A stretch of 64,000 nucleotides of DNA from Pelomonas sp. V22 (GTDB lineage: Bacteria > Pseudomonadota > Gammaproteobacteria > Burkholderiales > Burkholderiaceae_C). A program made the translations under genes and the position numbers. Where the stretch lies: the NCBI RefSeq assembly GCF_030014915.1, contig NZ_JAGIXS010000001.1:1798001-1862000 (forward strand), in the 5' to 3' direction. A model generated the notes under the pieces. The model saw only the letters and a list, made by a program, of their open reading frames with translations, had not been told where the DNA came from and did not search any database. Below, piece by piece: positions 26,686 through 35,137 of this stretch (within the stretch, counting starts at the first letter, position 1; the number at the start of each line of letters is the position of its first letter).

Positions 26686-26918
26686 AGATCACGATCAACG
26701 GCCAGGACCACGAACTCGAAGCCGGGCTCAGCGTCGCCGCCGCGCTGGCACGTGCTGGCGTCGCCACCTTCCGCCATTCGCTACAGGGCGAGCCGCGCGC
26801 GCCGCTGTGCGGCATGGGCATCTGTCAGGAATGCCGCGTGCGCATCGATGGCCGCGACCAGCGGCTGGCCTGCATGACGCCGGCCCTTGACGGCATGAGC
26901 GTGGAGACCGGGCCATGA
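26682..26918 (+). CDS. (2Fe-2S)-binding protein, dehydrogenase gamma subunit
   Basis: A 78-residue ferredoxin-like protein similar to HcnA. The cluster ligands are Cys residues in PLCGMGICQECRVRIDG and the later RLACMTP, a C-x4-C-x2-C...C arrangement. It carries electrons between the two flavoprotein subunits encoded on either side. Its ATG overlaps the upstream stop by four bases, and its own stop overlaps the next start, so all three subunits are translationally coupled. Confidence 0.9.
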   Translation: MKITINGQDHELEAGLSVAAALARAGVATFRHSLQGEPRAPLCGMGICQECRVRIDGRDQRLACMTPALDGMSVETGP

Positions 26919-28129
26919 TGAAGCGCCTGCAAGCCGATGTGCTGGTGGTCGGCGCCGGGCCGGCCGGCATGGCAGCCATACGCGCATTACTCAAGGTCGG
27001 CCGACAGGTGATCTGGATCGACAACCAGGTCAGGCCCGGCGGGCAGATCTGGCGGGGCGGGCCGCCGCCAGCCTGGCAGAACATGGCCGATCTTCCTGGC
27101 CTGACCCTGCTCAGATCGCATGCGGTGATTGCCGCTGACGGCCCCACAGCGCTTGTGCTGCACGACACGGCGCAAAACCTGGCCCTGCGTGTCGAAGCAC
27201 CGCAATTGCTGCTCGCCACCGGCGCACGCGAACGGATGCTGCCCTTCCCGGGCTGGACCCTGCCCGGCGTCACCGGCGCGGGCGGCTTGCAAGCGCTGGT
27301 GAAGGGCGGCTGGCCGGTCGCCGGCAAGCGCGTGGTGCTCGCTGGTTCCGGCCCCTTGCTGCTCGCGGCAGCCGATACGGTGCAAGCGAACGGCGGCAAG
27401 GTCCTGGCCATCGTTGAACAAGCGCGCCCGGCTGCATTGGCCGGCTTTGCCGCGCGACTGCCCCTGGGCAAGGCGGCACAAGCCCTGAGCCTGCGCTGGC
27501 GATTGCGCGGCACGCCCTACCTGCATGGCACCTGGGTGCAGAAGGCCGATGGCGAAGCAAAGCTCGAAAGCTTGCAGCTGAGCAATGGCCAGCAGGTGGC
27601 ATGCGAGGCGCTGGGCGTCGGCTTTGGCCTCTTGCCCAATACCGAACTGGCCGCGCTGCTGGGCTGTGCCTTGCGCGATGGCGCCGTCGCGGTCGACGCG
27701 CAACTGCAGACTTCCGTCAAAGGCATCTTTGCCGCCGGCGAATGCACAGGCATTGGCGGCGTTGACAAATCCTTGCTGGAAGGCGCACGGGCAGCGGAAG
27801 CGATGCTTGGCCGCACGCCTTCGCGCGCACGCCAGCATGCACAGGCGCTCGCTTTTGGCCGCGCCTTGCAAAGCAGCTTCGCCTTGCGCCCCGAGCTCCT
27901 GAAGCTGGCCGATGCGCGCACCCTCGTCTGCCGCTGCGAAGACGTGCGCCTCGGCGAACTGAAGGCCTGCCGCAGCTGGCGCGATGCCAAGCTGCAGACG
28001 CGCTGCGGCATGGGCACCTGCCAGGGCCGCATCTGCGGCGGCATCACCCGTGAGCTGTTCGGCTGGGCCGATGCGCCGGGCCTGCCGCGCGCGCCCTTGC
28101 AGCCGGTGCCCATTCATGTCTTGCTGTAG
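26915..28129 (+). CDS. FAD/NAD(P)-binding oxidoreductase with BFD-like 2Fe-2S domain, dehydrogenase alpha subunit
   Basis: A 404-residue HcnB-like protein. The N-terminal dinucleotide motif is DVLVVGAGPAGMAAIRALL, with a second nucleotide-binding segment VVLAGSGPLLLAAADTV near residue 140 and LLATGARERMLPFPGW between. The C-terminal 60 residues form a BFD-like 2Fe-2S site: LVCRCEDVRLGEL and RCGMGTCQGRICGG. It probably completes a membrane-linked or soluble D-hydroxyproline dehydrogenase. Last gene of the operon; the expected 2-oxoglutarate semialdehyde dehydrogenase does not follow. Confidence 0.9.
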   Translation: MMKRLQADVLVVGAGPAGMAAIRALLKVGRQVIWIDNQVRPGGQIWRGGPPPAWQNMADLPGLTLLRSHAVIAADGPTALVLHDTAQNLALRVEAPQLLLATGARERMLPFPGWTLPGVTGAGGLQALVKGGWPVAGKRVVLAGSGPLLLAAADTVQANGGKVLAIVEQARPAALAGFAARLPLGKAAQALSLRWRLRGTPYLHGTWVQKADGEAKLESLQLSNGQQVACEALGVGFGLLPNTELAALLGCALRDGAVAVDAQLQTSVKGIFAAGECTGIGGVDKSLLEGARAAEAMLGRTPSRARQHAQALAFGRALQSSFALRPELLKLADARTLVCRCEDVRLGELKACRSWRDAKLQTRCGMGTCQGRICGGITRELFGWADAPGLPRAPLQPVPIHVLL

Positions 28130-28140
28130 CTCGATGAAGG

Positions 28141-28800
28141 ATGTGGACAATCGGCGCCATGACTGCCGACCGTCCCCAAACCCTGGGCGAGGAAATCGCC
28201 AACGCCATCAGCCACGGCTTGGGCTGCGCCCTGGCCATCGCCGCCCTGCCCATCCTCGTCTACTACGCCGCCCAGCAGGGCTCAGCAGTGAACGTGGTCG
28301 CGGCCAGCGTGTTCGCGGCGACCATGATCCTGCTCTACCTGGTCTCCACGCTGTACCACGCCCTGCCGCACGGCACGGCCAAGAAATGGCTGAACCGGCT
28401 GGACCATGCGGCCATCTATGTCTTCATCGCCGGCAGCTACACGCCGTTCGCGCTGGGGGTGCTGAGCGGCGGCTGGGGCTGGACGCTGTTCGGCCTGACC
28501 TGGGCCATCGCCGCCGTGGGCGTGGCGGCCAAGCTGTTCAACCGGCTGCGCCATCCGTTCTGGTCCACCGGCCTCTATGTGGCGATGGGCTGGGTGGTGC
28601 TGATCGCCCTGCAGCCGCTGCTGGAGCGCATGCCGGCGGCGGGCCTCGCCTGGCTGGTGGCCGGCGGCGTGGCCTACACGCTGGGCGCGGCCGTGTTCCT
28701 GCTCGACAACCGCATCCGCTACGCCCACGCGGTCTGGCATTTGTTCGTGCTGGCCGGCAGCGTCTGCCATTTCTTTGCCGCGCTCTGGTACGCGATATGA
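28141..28800 (+). CDS. hemolysin III family membrane protein
   Basis: A 219-residue seven-helix membrane protein of the HlyIII/PAQR-like superfamily. Hallmarks are EEIANAISHGLG, STLYHALPHG with its His, LDHAAIYVFIAGSYTPF and the C-terminal HAVWHLFVLAGSVCHFFA with HxxxH. The conserved His and Ser/Asp residues suggest a metal-dependent hydrolase related to adiponectin receptors; bacterial function is unclear and true haemolysis is unlikely. The start could be ATG 28141 or 28159 (MTADRPQ); neither has a well-spaced ribosome site. Confidence 0.9.
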   Translation: MWTIGAMTADRPQTLGEEIANAISHGLGCALAIAALPILVYYAAQQGSAVNVVAASVFAATMILLYLVSTLYHALPHGTAKKWLNRLDHAAIYVFIAGSYTPFALGVLSGGWGWTLFGLTWAIAAVGVAAKLFNRLRHPFWSTGLYVAMGWVVLIALQPLLERMPAAGLAWLVAGGVAYTLGAAVFLLDNRIRYAHAVWHLFVLAGSVCHFFAALWYAI

Positions 28801-29480
28801 ATATCGAGTTGATCGAACTGCAGACGGCGCAAGACCCCGGCGCCACCATCATCGTGCTGCATGGGCTGGGCGCCGATGGCAATGACTTCGTGCCGATCTG
28901 CGAGGAGCTGGATCTCAGCGAGGTGGGCGCCGTGCGCTTCGTCTTCCCGAGTGCGCCCGAGATGCCGGTGACGCTGAATGGCGGCTACCGCATGCGCGCC
29001 TGGTACGACATCTACGGCCCCCATCCGCAGCCGCGTGAAGACGAGATGGGCCTGCGCCGCTCGCAGGCCATCGTCGAGGCGCTGATACAGCGCGAGGTGG
29101 AGCGCGGCATCCCGGCCGAGCGCATCGTGCTGATGGGTTTCTCGCAGGGCTGTGCCATGACGCTGATGGCCGGCCTGCGCCACCCGCAAAAGCTGGCCGG
29201 CCTGGTCGCGCTGTCGGGCTATCTGCCGCTGGCCGCCACCACGGCCGCCGAGCGCAGCGAGGCCAATGCCGGCACACCCATCTTCATGGCCCATGGCACG
29301 CAGGACGGCGTGGTGGTGCTGCAGCGGGCCCAGGCCTCGCGGGAGCTGCTGAGCTCGCTCGGCTACGACATCGAATGGCATGAGTACCCGGTCGCACACT
29401 CGGTCAGCCTGGACGAGATCCGCGACCTGAACGCCTGGCTGCTGCAACGCCTGGGCCGCGCGCCGGCCGCTGTGGCATAG
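28797..29480 (+). CDS. alpha/beta-hydrolase, carboxylesterase/phospholipase family
   Basis: A 227-residue serine hydrolase of the lysophospholipase-like carboxylesterase family (Pfam abhydrolase_2). It shows IIVLHGLGADGNDF (oxyanion region), the nucleophile Ser in MGFSQGCAMTL (about residue 116), Asp in GTQDGVVV and His in PVAHSVSLDE, a complete triad. Cytoplasmic; typical substrates are short acyl esters. Its ATG overlaps the HlyIII gene stop by four bases, so the two are coupled. Confidence 0.93.
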   Translation: MNIELIELQTAQDPGATIIVLHGLGADGNDFVPICEELDLSEVGAVRFVFPSAPEMPVTLNGGYRMRAWYDIYGPHPQPREDEMGLRRSQAIVEALIQREVERGIPAERIVLMGFSQGCAMTLMAGLRHPQKLAGLVALSGYLPLAATTAAERSEANAGTPIFMAHGTQDGVVVLQRAQASRELLSSLGYDIEWHEYPVAHSVSLDEIRDLNAWLLQRLGRAPAAVA

Positions 29481-29490
29481 TCACTGCACG

Positions 29491-29679
29491 ATGAAAGCGC
29501 TGAAGAGCCCCCTCGCCAAGCAGTTGCTCGCCGACCCGCAGGCCTCGGCCGATCTGCGCCGCTACCTGGCGCGCAAGTCGGCGGGTGCCGCCGCCGAGCC
29601 GGTCATCATCCAGATCCGCAACGGGCAGGACCAGCCGGTCCGCGTCGTCCAGCCCATCGTCGTTCCCAAAGCCGCCTGA
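29491..29679 (+). CDS. small protein of unknown function
   Basis: A 62-residue, basic, soluble protein with no recognised family. The first half is helical (SPLAKQLLADPQASADLRRY), the second a beta-prone stretch (VIIQIRNGQDQPVRVVQPIV). It starts 10 bases after the esterase stop and ends 18 bases before the next gene on the same strand, which supports real expression as part of that transcription unit. Codon use looks like that of its neighbours. Confidence 0.6.
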   Translation: MKALKSPLAKQLLADPQASADLRRYLARKSAGAAAEPVIIQIRNGQDQPVRVVQPIVVPKAA

Positions 29680-29697
29680 GCCCGCGCCTGCGCCGCG

Positions 29698-30441
29698 ATG
29701 AATATCGCCCTGCCTGCGCTGGTCGTCTTCGCCCTGTTGCTGCCCGGTTTCATTGCCCGCGCCCGCATCAAGCGTGCCGAGCGCACCTCGCTGGACTATT
29801 CGCCGTTCGGCCAGGTGGCCACCGAGGCGGTGCTCTGGGCCGGTGTGCTGCATGCGCTGTGGCTGTCCGGTGCTGCCCTGTTCTGCGGCCGCCACTTGCA
29901 GCCTGACCTGCTGCTGGGCCTGATCGTCAGTGACGCCGCGAGCCAGGCCCGCGCCGTGGCCGCCGTGGCGTCGCAATCCGGCTGGATCGCGGCCTACTTC
30001 GGCAGCCTGCTGCTGTTTGCCTCCATCGTGCCCACGCTGGCCCGCGCCGCCGTGATCCGCTGGCGGCTGGACCATGCCGGCGCGCCACTGAGCCCGCTGC
30101 TGCGCTTTCATGGCGCACCCTGGTACTACCTGCTCACCGGCGCCGATTTCGCGCCAGGCGAGGAGCCCGATTGCGTGGCCGTCAGCGCCGTCGTCAACAT
30201 TGCCGGCACGCCCTGGATCTACATGGGCATCCTCGACGACTTCTTCCTCGACCCCGAGGGCCGGCTCGACCGCATGGTGCTCGAGCAGGTGATGCGCCGG
30301 CCTCTCGAGGCCGACAAGACGCCGGACATGGTCGACGACCTGGACCGCTTCTACGTGGTCGACGGCGACTACTTCGTGCTGCGCTACGCCGAGACGGTCA
30401 CGCTGAACGTCGAGTACATCAAGCTGCGCCCGGCGGCCTGA
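29698..30441 (+). CDS. membrane-anchored protein, DUF6338-like
   Basis: A 247-residue protein with a helix at the N-terminus (LPALVVFALLLPGFIARARI), one or two more around residues 40-60 and 95-120, and a soluble beta-rich C-terminal domain (about 140-245). The layout of N-terminal helices followed by a folded cytoplasmic domain resembles the DUF6338 family, which I suggest with caution. Function unknown. It is the last gene of a plus-strand run and ends three bases before the convergent livF stop. Confidence 0.65.
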   Translation: MNIALPALVVFALLLPGFIARARIKRAERTSLDYSPFGQVATEAVLWAGVLHALWLSGAALFCGRHLQPDLLLGLIVSDAASQARAVAAVASQSGWIAAYFGSLLLFASIVPTLARAAVIRWRLDHAGAPLSPLLRFHGAPWYYLLTGADFAPGEEPDCVAVSAVVNIAGTPWIYMGILDDFFLDPEGRLDRMVLEQVMRRPLEADKTPDMVDDLDRFYVVDGDYFVLRYAETVTLNVEYIKLRPAA

Positions 30442-30444
30442 TCC

Positions 30445-31170
30445 TCAGGCCTTCTTCTTGCCCAGGTAGGTCTCCACCACGCGGGCATCGCCAGCCAGCT
30501 CGGCCGCCGGGCCTTGCAGCGCGATCTCGCCGGTCTCCAGCACATAGCCGTAGTCGGCCACCTCCAGCGCGGCGCGGGCGTTCTGTTCGATCAGGAGGAT
30601 GCTGACGCCGGCATCGCGCAGCTGGGCCACGATGCGCAGGATCTCCTTGACGATCAGCGGCGCGAGGCCAAGGCTGGGTTCGTCCAGCATCAGCAGCTTG
30701 GGCCGGCTCATCAGCGCGCGGCCCACGGCCAGCATCTGGCGCTCGCCGCCCGAGAGCGTGCCGGCCATCTGCTTGCGCCGCTCCAGGAGGCGCGGGAACA
30801 GCGCATAGACCTTGTCCAGCTCGCCCCGCCAGGCCCGCTCGCCGAGGCGCATCGGCCGCCAGCCGCCCAGCACCAGGTTGTCTTCCACCGTCATGGTGGT
30901 GAACAGCTCGCGCTTTTCGGGCACCAGGGCCAGGCCGCGCATCACGCGCGCCTCGAGATCGAGGCCGGAGATGTCCTCGCCCTCGAACAAGACCTGACCC
31001 TTGTGCGGCAGCACGCCCATCAGCGCATTCAGCGTGGTGGACTTGCCGGCGCCATTCGGGCCGATGACGGTGACCACGGAGCCCTTGGCCAACTTGAGGT
31101 TGAGGCCGGACAGCACCTCGGCACGGCCGTAGCCGGCGTGCAGGTCGACAACTTGCAGCAGATCGCTCAT
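30445..31170 (-). CDS. livF: branched-chain-amino-acid-type ABC transporter ATPase, LivF
   Basis: A 241-residue cytoplasmic ATPase. Walker A is [14 protein letters not shown], the signature LSGGERQMLAVGRAL, Walker B LLMLDEPSLGLAP. The motif spacing and the LVPEKRELFTTMTVEDNL segment are typical of LivF. It powers a hydrophobic amino acid uptake transporter with the fused protein upstream and LivH. Starts one base after the upstream stop. Confidence 0.93.
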   Translation of the reverse strand: MSDLLQVVDLHAGYGRAEVLSGLNLKLAKGSVVTVIGPNGAGKSTTLNALMGVLPHKGQVLFEGEDISGLDLEARVMRGLALVPEKRELFTTMTVEDNLVLGGWRPMRLGERAWRGELDKVYALFPRLLERRKQMAGTLSGGERQMLAVGRALMSRPKLLMLDEPSLGLAPLIVKEILRIVAQLRDAGVSILLIEQNARAALEVADYGYVLETGEIALQGPAAELAGDARVVETYLGKKKA

Positions 31171-31171
31171 C

Positions 31172-32944
31172 TCAATGCTCCGTGCCCAGGTAGGCGGCGC
31201 GAACCTCGGGGCTGGCCTGCACCTCGGCCGGCGTGCCCTCGATCAGCTTGGTGCCGAACTCCATCACGACGATGCGGTCGGTCAGGCCCATCACGAAGTC
31301 CATGTCGTGCTCCACCAGCAGGATGGACAGGCCTTCCCGCTTCAGCTGGCGCAGCACGTCGCCGAGCGCCTGCTTCTCCTTGTGGCGCAGGCCGGCGGCG
31401 GGTTCATCGAGCAGCAGCAGGGCCGGATCGGTGCAGAGTGCGCGGGCGATCTCCATCAGGCGCTGCGGGCCGAGGGCCAGGTTGCCGGCCAGCTCGTGCA
31501 TCTGCTCGGCCATGCCGATGCGGCGCAGCTGCGCCTCGGCTTCCTTGAACAGCCGGCGCTCCTCGTCGCGGTCCAGGCGCAGCATGGCGCGCAGGCTGCC
31601 GCTGCGGCTGCGCAGGTAGCCGCCCAGCGCCACGTTCTCCAGCACCGTCATGTCGGCAATCATCTTGACGTGCTGGAAGCTGCGCGACATGCCCCGCCGC
31701 GCGATCAGGCGCGACGCGAGGCCGCTGACCGGCTGGCCACGGAACTCCACCTTGCCGCTGGTGGCCGACAGCACGCCGCTGACCAGGTTGAAAGTGGTGG
31801 ACTTGCCGGCACCATTCGGCCCGATCAGGCCGACGATCTGGCCGGCGCGGATGTGGAAGCTCACGTCGTTCACCGCCACCAGACCGCCGAACTGCTTGCG
31901 CAAGCGGTCCACGTCGAGCAGCAGCTCGCCGGCGGCCGGCTTGTCACGCAGCGGCAGCGGCTCGGCGGCTTCCCAATCGCGCGGCCGGGGCGCAGCCGGC
32001 CACCAGCGCCGCAAAGCCATTTCGACGAAGGGCCACAAGCCCTTGGGTGCGTACTTCAGCATCAGCACCAGGACCACGCCCAGCACGATGATTTCGTAGT
32101 TGCCGCTGCTGCCCAGCAAGGCCGGCAGCAGCTCCTTCAGCTGGTCTTCGATCAGCTTGACCACGCCGGCGCCGACGAAGGCGCCCCACACGGTGCCGAC
32201 CCCACCGACCACGGCCATGAACAGGTATTCGATGCCCATCTTCAGCGCGAAGGGGCTGGGGTTCACCGAGCGCTGGAACTGCGCATAGAGCCAGCCCGAA
32301 GTAGCGGCCAGCACCGCGGCCAGCACGAAGATCACGACCTTGTAGCGGAAGGTCGAAACGCCCATGGCCTCGGCCATCGTGGTCGCGCCATTGAGCGCGC
32401 GGATGGCGCGGCCCGGGCGCGAATCGAGCAAGTTCTTCACGCCCCAGGCGGCGAGCAGGGCGATCGCCCAGATCAGGCCGTAGAGCGCACGGCCGCTGCT
32501 CAGGTCCAGTCCCAGCAGGGTGAGGCTGGGCAGGCCTTGCAGGCCGTCGTACTTGCCGAGGAACTCCATATTGCCCATCGTGTAGTTCAGGCTCAGCGCC
32601 CAGGCGATGGTGGCCAGCGGCAGGTAGTGGCCCGACATGCGCAGCGTGAGCCAGGCCAGCACCAGCGCCACCACGACGGTGATGGCAAGGCCGGCCACGA
32701 GGCCGATCCAGGGCGACAGGCCCCAGCGCGTGCTCAGCACGGCCGTGGTGTAGGCGCCGAGCCCCACGAAGGCGGCCTGGCCGAAGGAGGTGAGGCCGCC
32801 GACGCCGGTCAAGAGCACCAGGCCCAGCGAGACCAGGGCAAACATGCCGATGTAGTTCAGCTGGGTGATCCAGAACTCGGGCACGGGCAAGAGCGGCAGG
32901 GCAGCCAGCAGGAGCAGGCCCAGTGCGGGAACAACTTTTCTCAT
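31172..32944 (-). CDS. fused permease-ATPase of a Liv-type ABC importer (LivM-LivG)
   Basis: A 590-residue fusion. Residues about 1-310 are a LivM-type permease with many helices ([40 protein letters not shown]). After a linker, residues about 340-590 are a LivG-type ATPase: Walker [20 protein letters not shown], signature region [15 protein letters not shown] (LGPQ rather than LSYGQ) and Walker [12 protein letters not shown]. The fusion fixes permease and ATPase in one chain. With LivF and LivH it gives a full membrane complex, but no binding protein is encoded here. Confidence 0.92.
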   Translation of the reverse strand: MRKVVPALGLLLLAALPLLPVPEFWITQLNYIGMFALVSLGLVLLTGVGGLTSFGQAAFVGLGAYTTAVLSTRWGLSPWIGLVAGLAITVVVALVLAWLTLRMSGHYLPLATIAWALSLNYTMGNMEFLGKYDGLQGLPSLTLLGLDLSSGRALYGLIWAIALLAAWGVKNLLDSRPGRAIRALNGATTMAEAMGVSTFRYKVVIFVLAAVLAATSGWLYAQFQRSVNPSPFALKMGIEYLFMAVVGGVGTVWGAFVGAGVVKLIEDQLKELLPALLGSSGNYEIIVLGVVLVLMLKYAPKGLWPFVEMALRRWWPAAPRPRDWEAAEPLPLRDKPAAGELLLDVDRLRKQFGGLVAVNDVSFHIRAGQIVGLIGPNGAGKSTTFNLVSGVLSATSGKVEFRGQPVSGLASRLIARRGMSRSFQHVKMIADMTVLENVALGGYLRSRSGSLRAMLRLDRDEERRLFKEAEAQLRRIGMAEQMHELAGNLALGPQRLMEIARALCTDPALLLLDEPAAGLRHKEKQALGDVLRQLKREGLSILLVEHDMDFVMGLTDRIVVMEFGTKLIEGTPAEVQASPEVRAAYLGTEH

Positions 32945-33000
32945 TTCAGAAAAACTCCATACCAGCCAAGCAGCAAAAGCTTCGCACGGGCAAGGTCATG

Positions 33001-33086
33001 CCAAGCGACGCCCATGGAACCGGCTTTGCCGGGCCATCGGGCGTGCCCCCTTGAGGGGGAGGCGCGAAGCGCTTCGGGGGTGGTCA
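33001..33086. repeat. 86-base structured dispersed repeat, copy B
   Basis: Second copy of the repeat at 10198-10283, with 8 differences in 86 bases. It sits directly after the livH stop (33087-33089 on the minus strand), between livH and the fused livM-livG gene. It contains the same CCGGC-TTT-GCCGG and CCCCCTTGAGGGGG inverted repeats and a perfect CGAAGCGCTTCG palindrome. Confidence 0.85.
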
Positions 33087-34124
33087 TCAATGCTCTTCGG
33101 AGTGTGGGTCGCGCAGCGAGCGCCACAGCAGCACCGGCAGGATGGCGGTGAACACGATCACCTCCTTGAAGGCGCTGGCCCAGAAGGAGCTGAACGATTC
33201 CAGCAGGCCCACCAGCAAGGCCCCCAGCGCGGCGCCGGGATAGCTGGACAGGCCGGCGAACACCGCCGCGACGAAGCCCTTGAGGCCGATGACGAAGCCG
33301 CTGTCGTAGAAGATCGTCGTGGTCGGGCTGATCAGGAGACCTGACAGCGCACCGATGAAGGCCGCCATCGTGAACGAGAGCCTGCCGGCAGCGCCGCTTG
33401 AGATGCCCATCAGGCGGGCACCCAGGCGGTTCACGGCCGTGGCGCGCAAGGCCTTGCCGTAGAGGCTGCGCTCGAAGAACAGCCACAGCAGGACGATGAG
33501 CGCGGCCGAGGCGCCGATGATGATCAGCGTCTGGCCGGACAGGAACAGCGGACCGGCGCTGAAGCTCGCGTCCCAGAAGCTCGGGTTGCGGCTGCCCTCG
33601 GCGCCGAAGAACACGAGGCCGAAGCCGGTCAGCGCGAAATGCACGCCCACCGAGACGATCAAGAGCACCAGCACCGAGGCATCGGCCAGCTCCTCATAGG
33701 CCAGGCGGTAGATCAGCGGGCCCATGGCCGTGACCAGGGCCAGCGTCACCAGGGCTTGCGCCACCAGCGGCAGTTGGCGCGGCCCGGCCCAGATCGCCAG
33801 GCCGGCAATCAGCACCGGCGCGGCGGCGGCGCGCAGCAATCTCAGCAGCAAGGCCGGCAAGGGCTGCTTGGCCCGCAGGCCGGCCCAGCCATCCAGCAGA
33901 GCCACCAGCGCCGCCATCGCGAGCAGGAACCAGGCCGTGCCGGGCGTGCGGCCCAGTTGCAGGCTGGCCATGGTCAGGGCGCCATAGGCCACGAACTCGC
34001 CCTGCGGAATGAAGATCACCCGGGTGACGGCGAACACCAACACCGTGGCCAAGGCCAGCAATGCGTAAATCGCCCCGTTGGTGATGCCATCCAGCATCAG
34101 GATGCTTGCGATCGAGAAATCCAT
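33087..34124 (-). CDS. livH: Liv-type ABC importer permease, LivH
   Basis: A 345-residue polytopic permease. It begins ILMLDGITNGAIYALLALAT, the family start, and has FERSLYGKALRATAVNRLGA with VIGLKGFVAAVFAGLSSYPG further on. It is 40-50 residues longer than the usual LivH because of an extra hydrophobic segment (about residues 60-110). I use the ATG at 34124 with GGAG upstream; a frame to 34202 is not supported. First gene of the liv unit, divergent from the crotonase gene. Confidence 0.92.
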   Translation of the reverse strand: MDFSIASILMLDGITNGAIYALLALATVLVFAVTRVIFIPQGEFVAYGALTMASLQLGRTPGTAWFLLAMAALVALLDGWAGLRAKQPLPALLLRLLRAAAAPVLIAGLAIWAGPRQLPLVAQALVTLALVTAMGPLIYRLAYEELADASVLVLLIVSVGVHFALTGFGLVFFGAEGSRNPSFWDASFSAGPLFLSGQTLIIIGASAALIVLLWLFFERSLYGKALRATAVNRLGARLMGISSGAAGRLSFTMAAFIGALSGLLISPTTTIFYDSGFVIGLKGFVAAVFAGLSSYPGAALGALLVGLLESFSSFWASAFKEVIVFTAILPVLLWRSLRDPHSEEH

Positions 34125-34202
34125 CAAAGCTCCGCCGGCCGCTCTTGGCCTCGGGCCGACTCTACGCAAAATCCCTGGGACGAACCCTAGGTGCGGGCCC
34201 AA

Positions 34203-34231
34203 TTGACAAATATCGTCCGACCGGTAGGTCG
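34203..34231. promoter_or_regulatory. TTGACA box and CGACC-GGTA-GGTCG inverted repeat between livH and the crotonase gene
   Basis: A consensus -35 box TTGACA (34203-34208, rightward) is followed by an inverted repeat at 34218-34231 (5-bp arms, 4-base centre). The repeat resembles operators of TetR-type acyl-CoA regulators (CCGACCGGTCGG core). I see no good -10 at 17 bases, so the promoter itself is uncertain. The site could control both divergent units. Confidence 0.4.
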
Positions 34232-34266
34232 AAAATACCGCAGTGCAACAGGCCTAGACTGCCGCC

Positions 34267-35025
34267 ATGCCTGACAAGACTCCCCTGCTGAGCGTGGAAG
34301 GGCCGCTGGCCCGCATCGAGCTGCGCCGCCCGCAGCAGGCCAACCGCCTGGAACTGCAGGACCTGGATGTGTTCGCCAGCCATCTGGCGCAGATCGAGGC
34401 CGATCCGGCTGTGCGCGTGCTGCTCATCACCGGTCGGGGCAAACATTTCTGCAGCGGCTTCAATATCGGGAGCGTGCCGGGCGTCGACGCCGGTGCGCTG
34501 TTCGAACGGTTGGCGGATCAGCTGGAGGCCAGCCGGGCCATCACCATCGCGGCGATCAACGGCGGCGTCTACGGCGGCGCCACCGACCTGGCCCTGGCCT
34601 GCGACTTCCGGCTGGGCGTGCACAGCTGCGAGATGTTCGTGCCGGCCAGCCGCCTCGGCCTGCACTTCTATCGCGGCGGGCTGGAGCGCTATGTGAGCCG
34701 GCTCGGCCTCAACATGGCCAAGCGCGTGCTGCTGGCCTGCGAGACCCTGGACGCCGAGCAAATGCTGGCCTGTCAGTTCCTAGATCGCCTGCTGCCCGAT
34801 GTGCCGGCCTTGCATGAAGCGGCCGATACGCTGGCACAGCAGCTGTGCGGCCTGGCGCCCCTGGCCTTGCTCGGCATGAAGCAGCATCTGAACGCGATTG
34901 GCCGTGGCCAGCTCGACGTGGCGGCCCTGCAGGCTGACATTGACAAGGCCAATGCCTCGGCCGATCTGGCCGAAGGCGTGCAGGCCTGGCAGGCCAAACG
35001 CCTGCCACGTTTCAGCGGCAAATAA
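34267..35025 (+). CDS. enoyl-CoA hydratase/isomerase-family (crotonase) protein with atypical active site
   Basis: A 252-residue crotonase-fold protein. The oxyanion segments are KHFCSGFNIG and NGGVYGGATDLALACD. In canonical hydratases the two catalytic Glu residues sit in GGGCELAMMCD and PEIxLG; here the first is replaced by Asp (GGATDLAL) and the second region reads PASRLGLHFYRGGLERY with no acidic residue at that place. It may therefore be an isomerase, hydrolase or other crotonase activity rather than a hydratase. It is divergent from livH. Confidence 0.85.
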   Translation: MPDKTPLLSVEGPLARIELRRPQQANRLELQDLDVFASHLAQIEADPAVRVLLITGRGKHFCSGFNIGSVPGVDAGALFERLADQLEASRAITIAAINGGVYGGATDLALACDFRLGVHSCEMFVPASRLGLHFYRGGLERYVSRLGLNMAKRVLLACETLDAEQMLACQFLDRLLPDVPALHEAADTLAQQLCGLAPLALLGMKQHLNAIGRGQLDVAALQADIDKANASADLAEGVQAWQAKRLPRFSGK

Positions 35026-35137
35026 GGCTCCCCCCATTCGGGTGAAAGCCCGGGCTAGGGGCGACGCCCGCACATGGTGGAAAATACGGGTCTGGCGCTT
35101 TGCGCCGAATTCCCACAACACTAGACCCAGGACCAGC

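Noticed and set aside
25585..28129. Hydrogen cyanide synthase (HcnABC)
   Set aside because: The three-subunit architecture is the same, but the operon also carries a hydroxyproline epimerase and a DapA-type deaminase, which fit D-hydroxyproline oxidation much better than glycine oxidation to cyanide.
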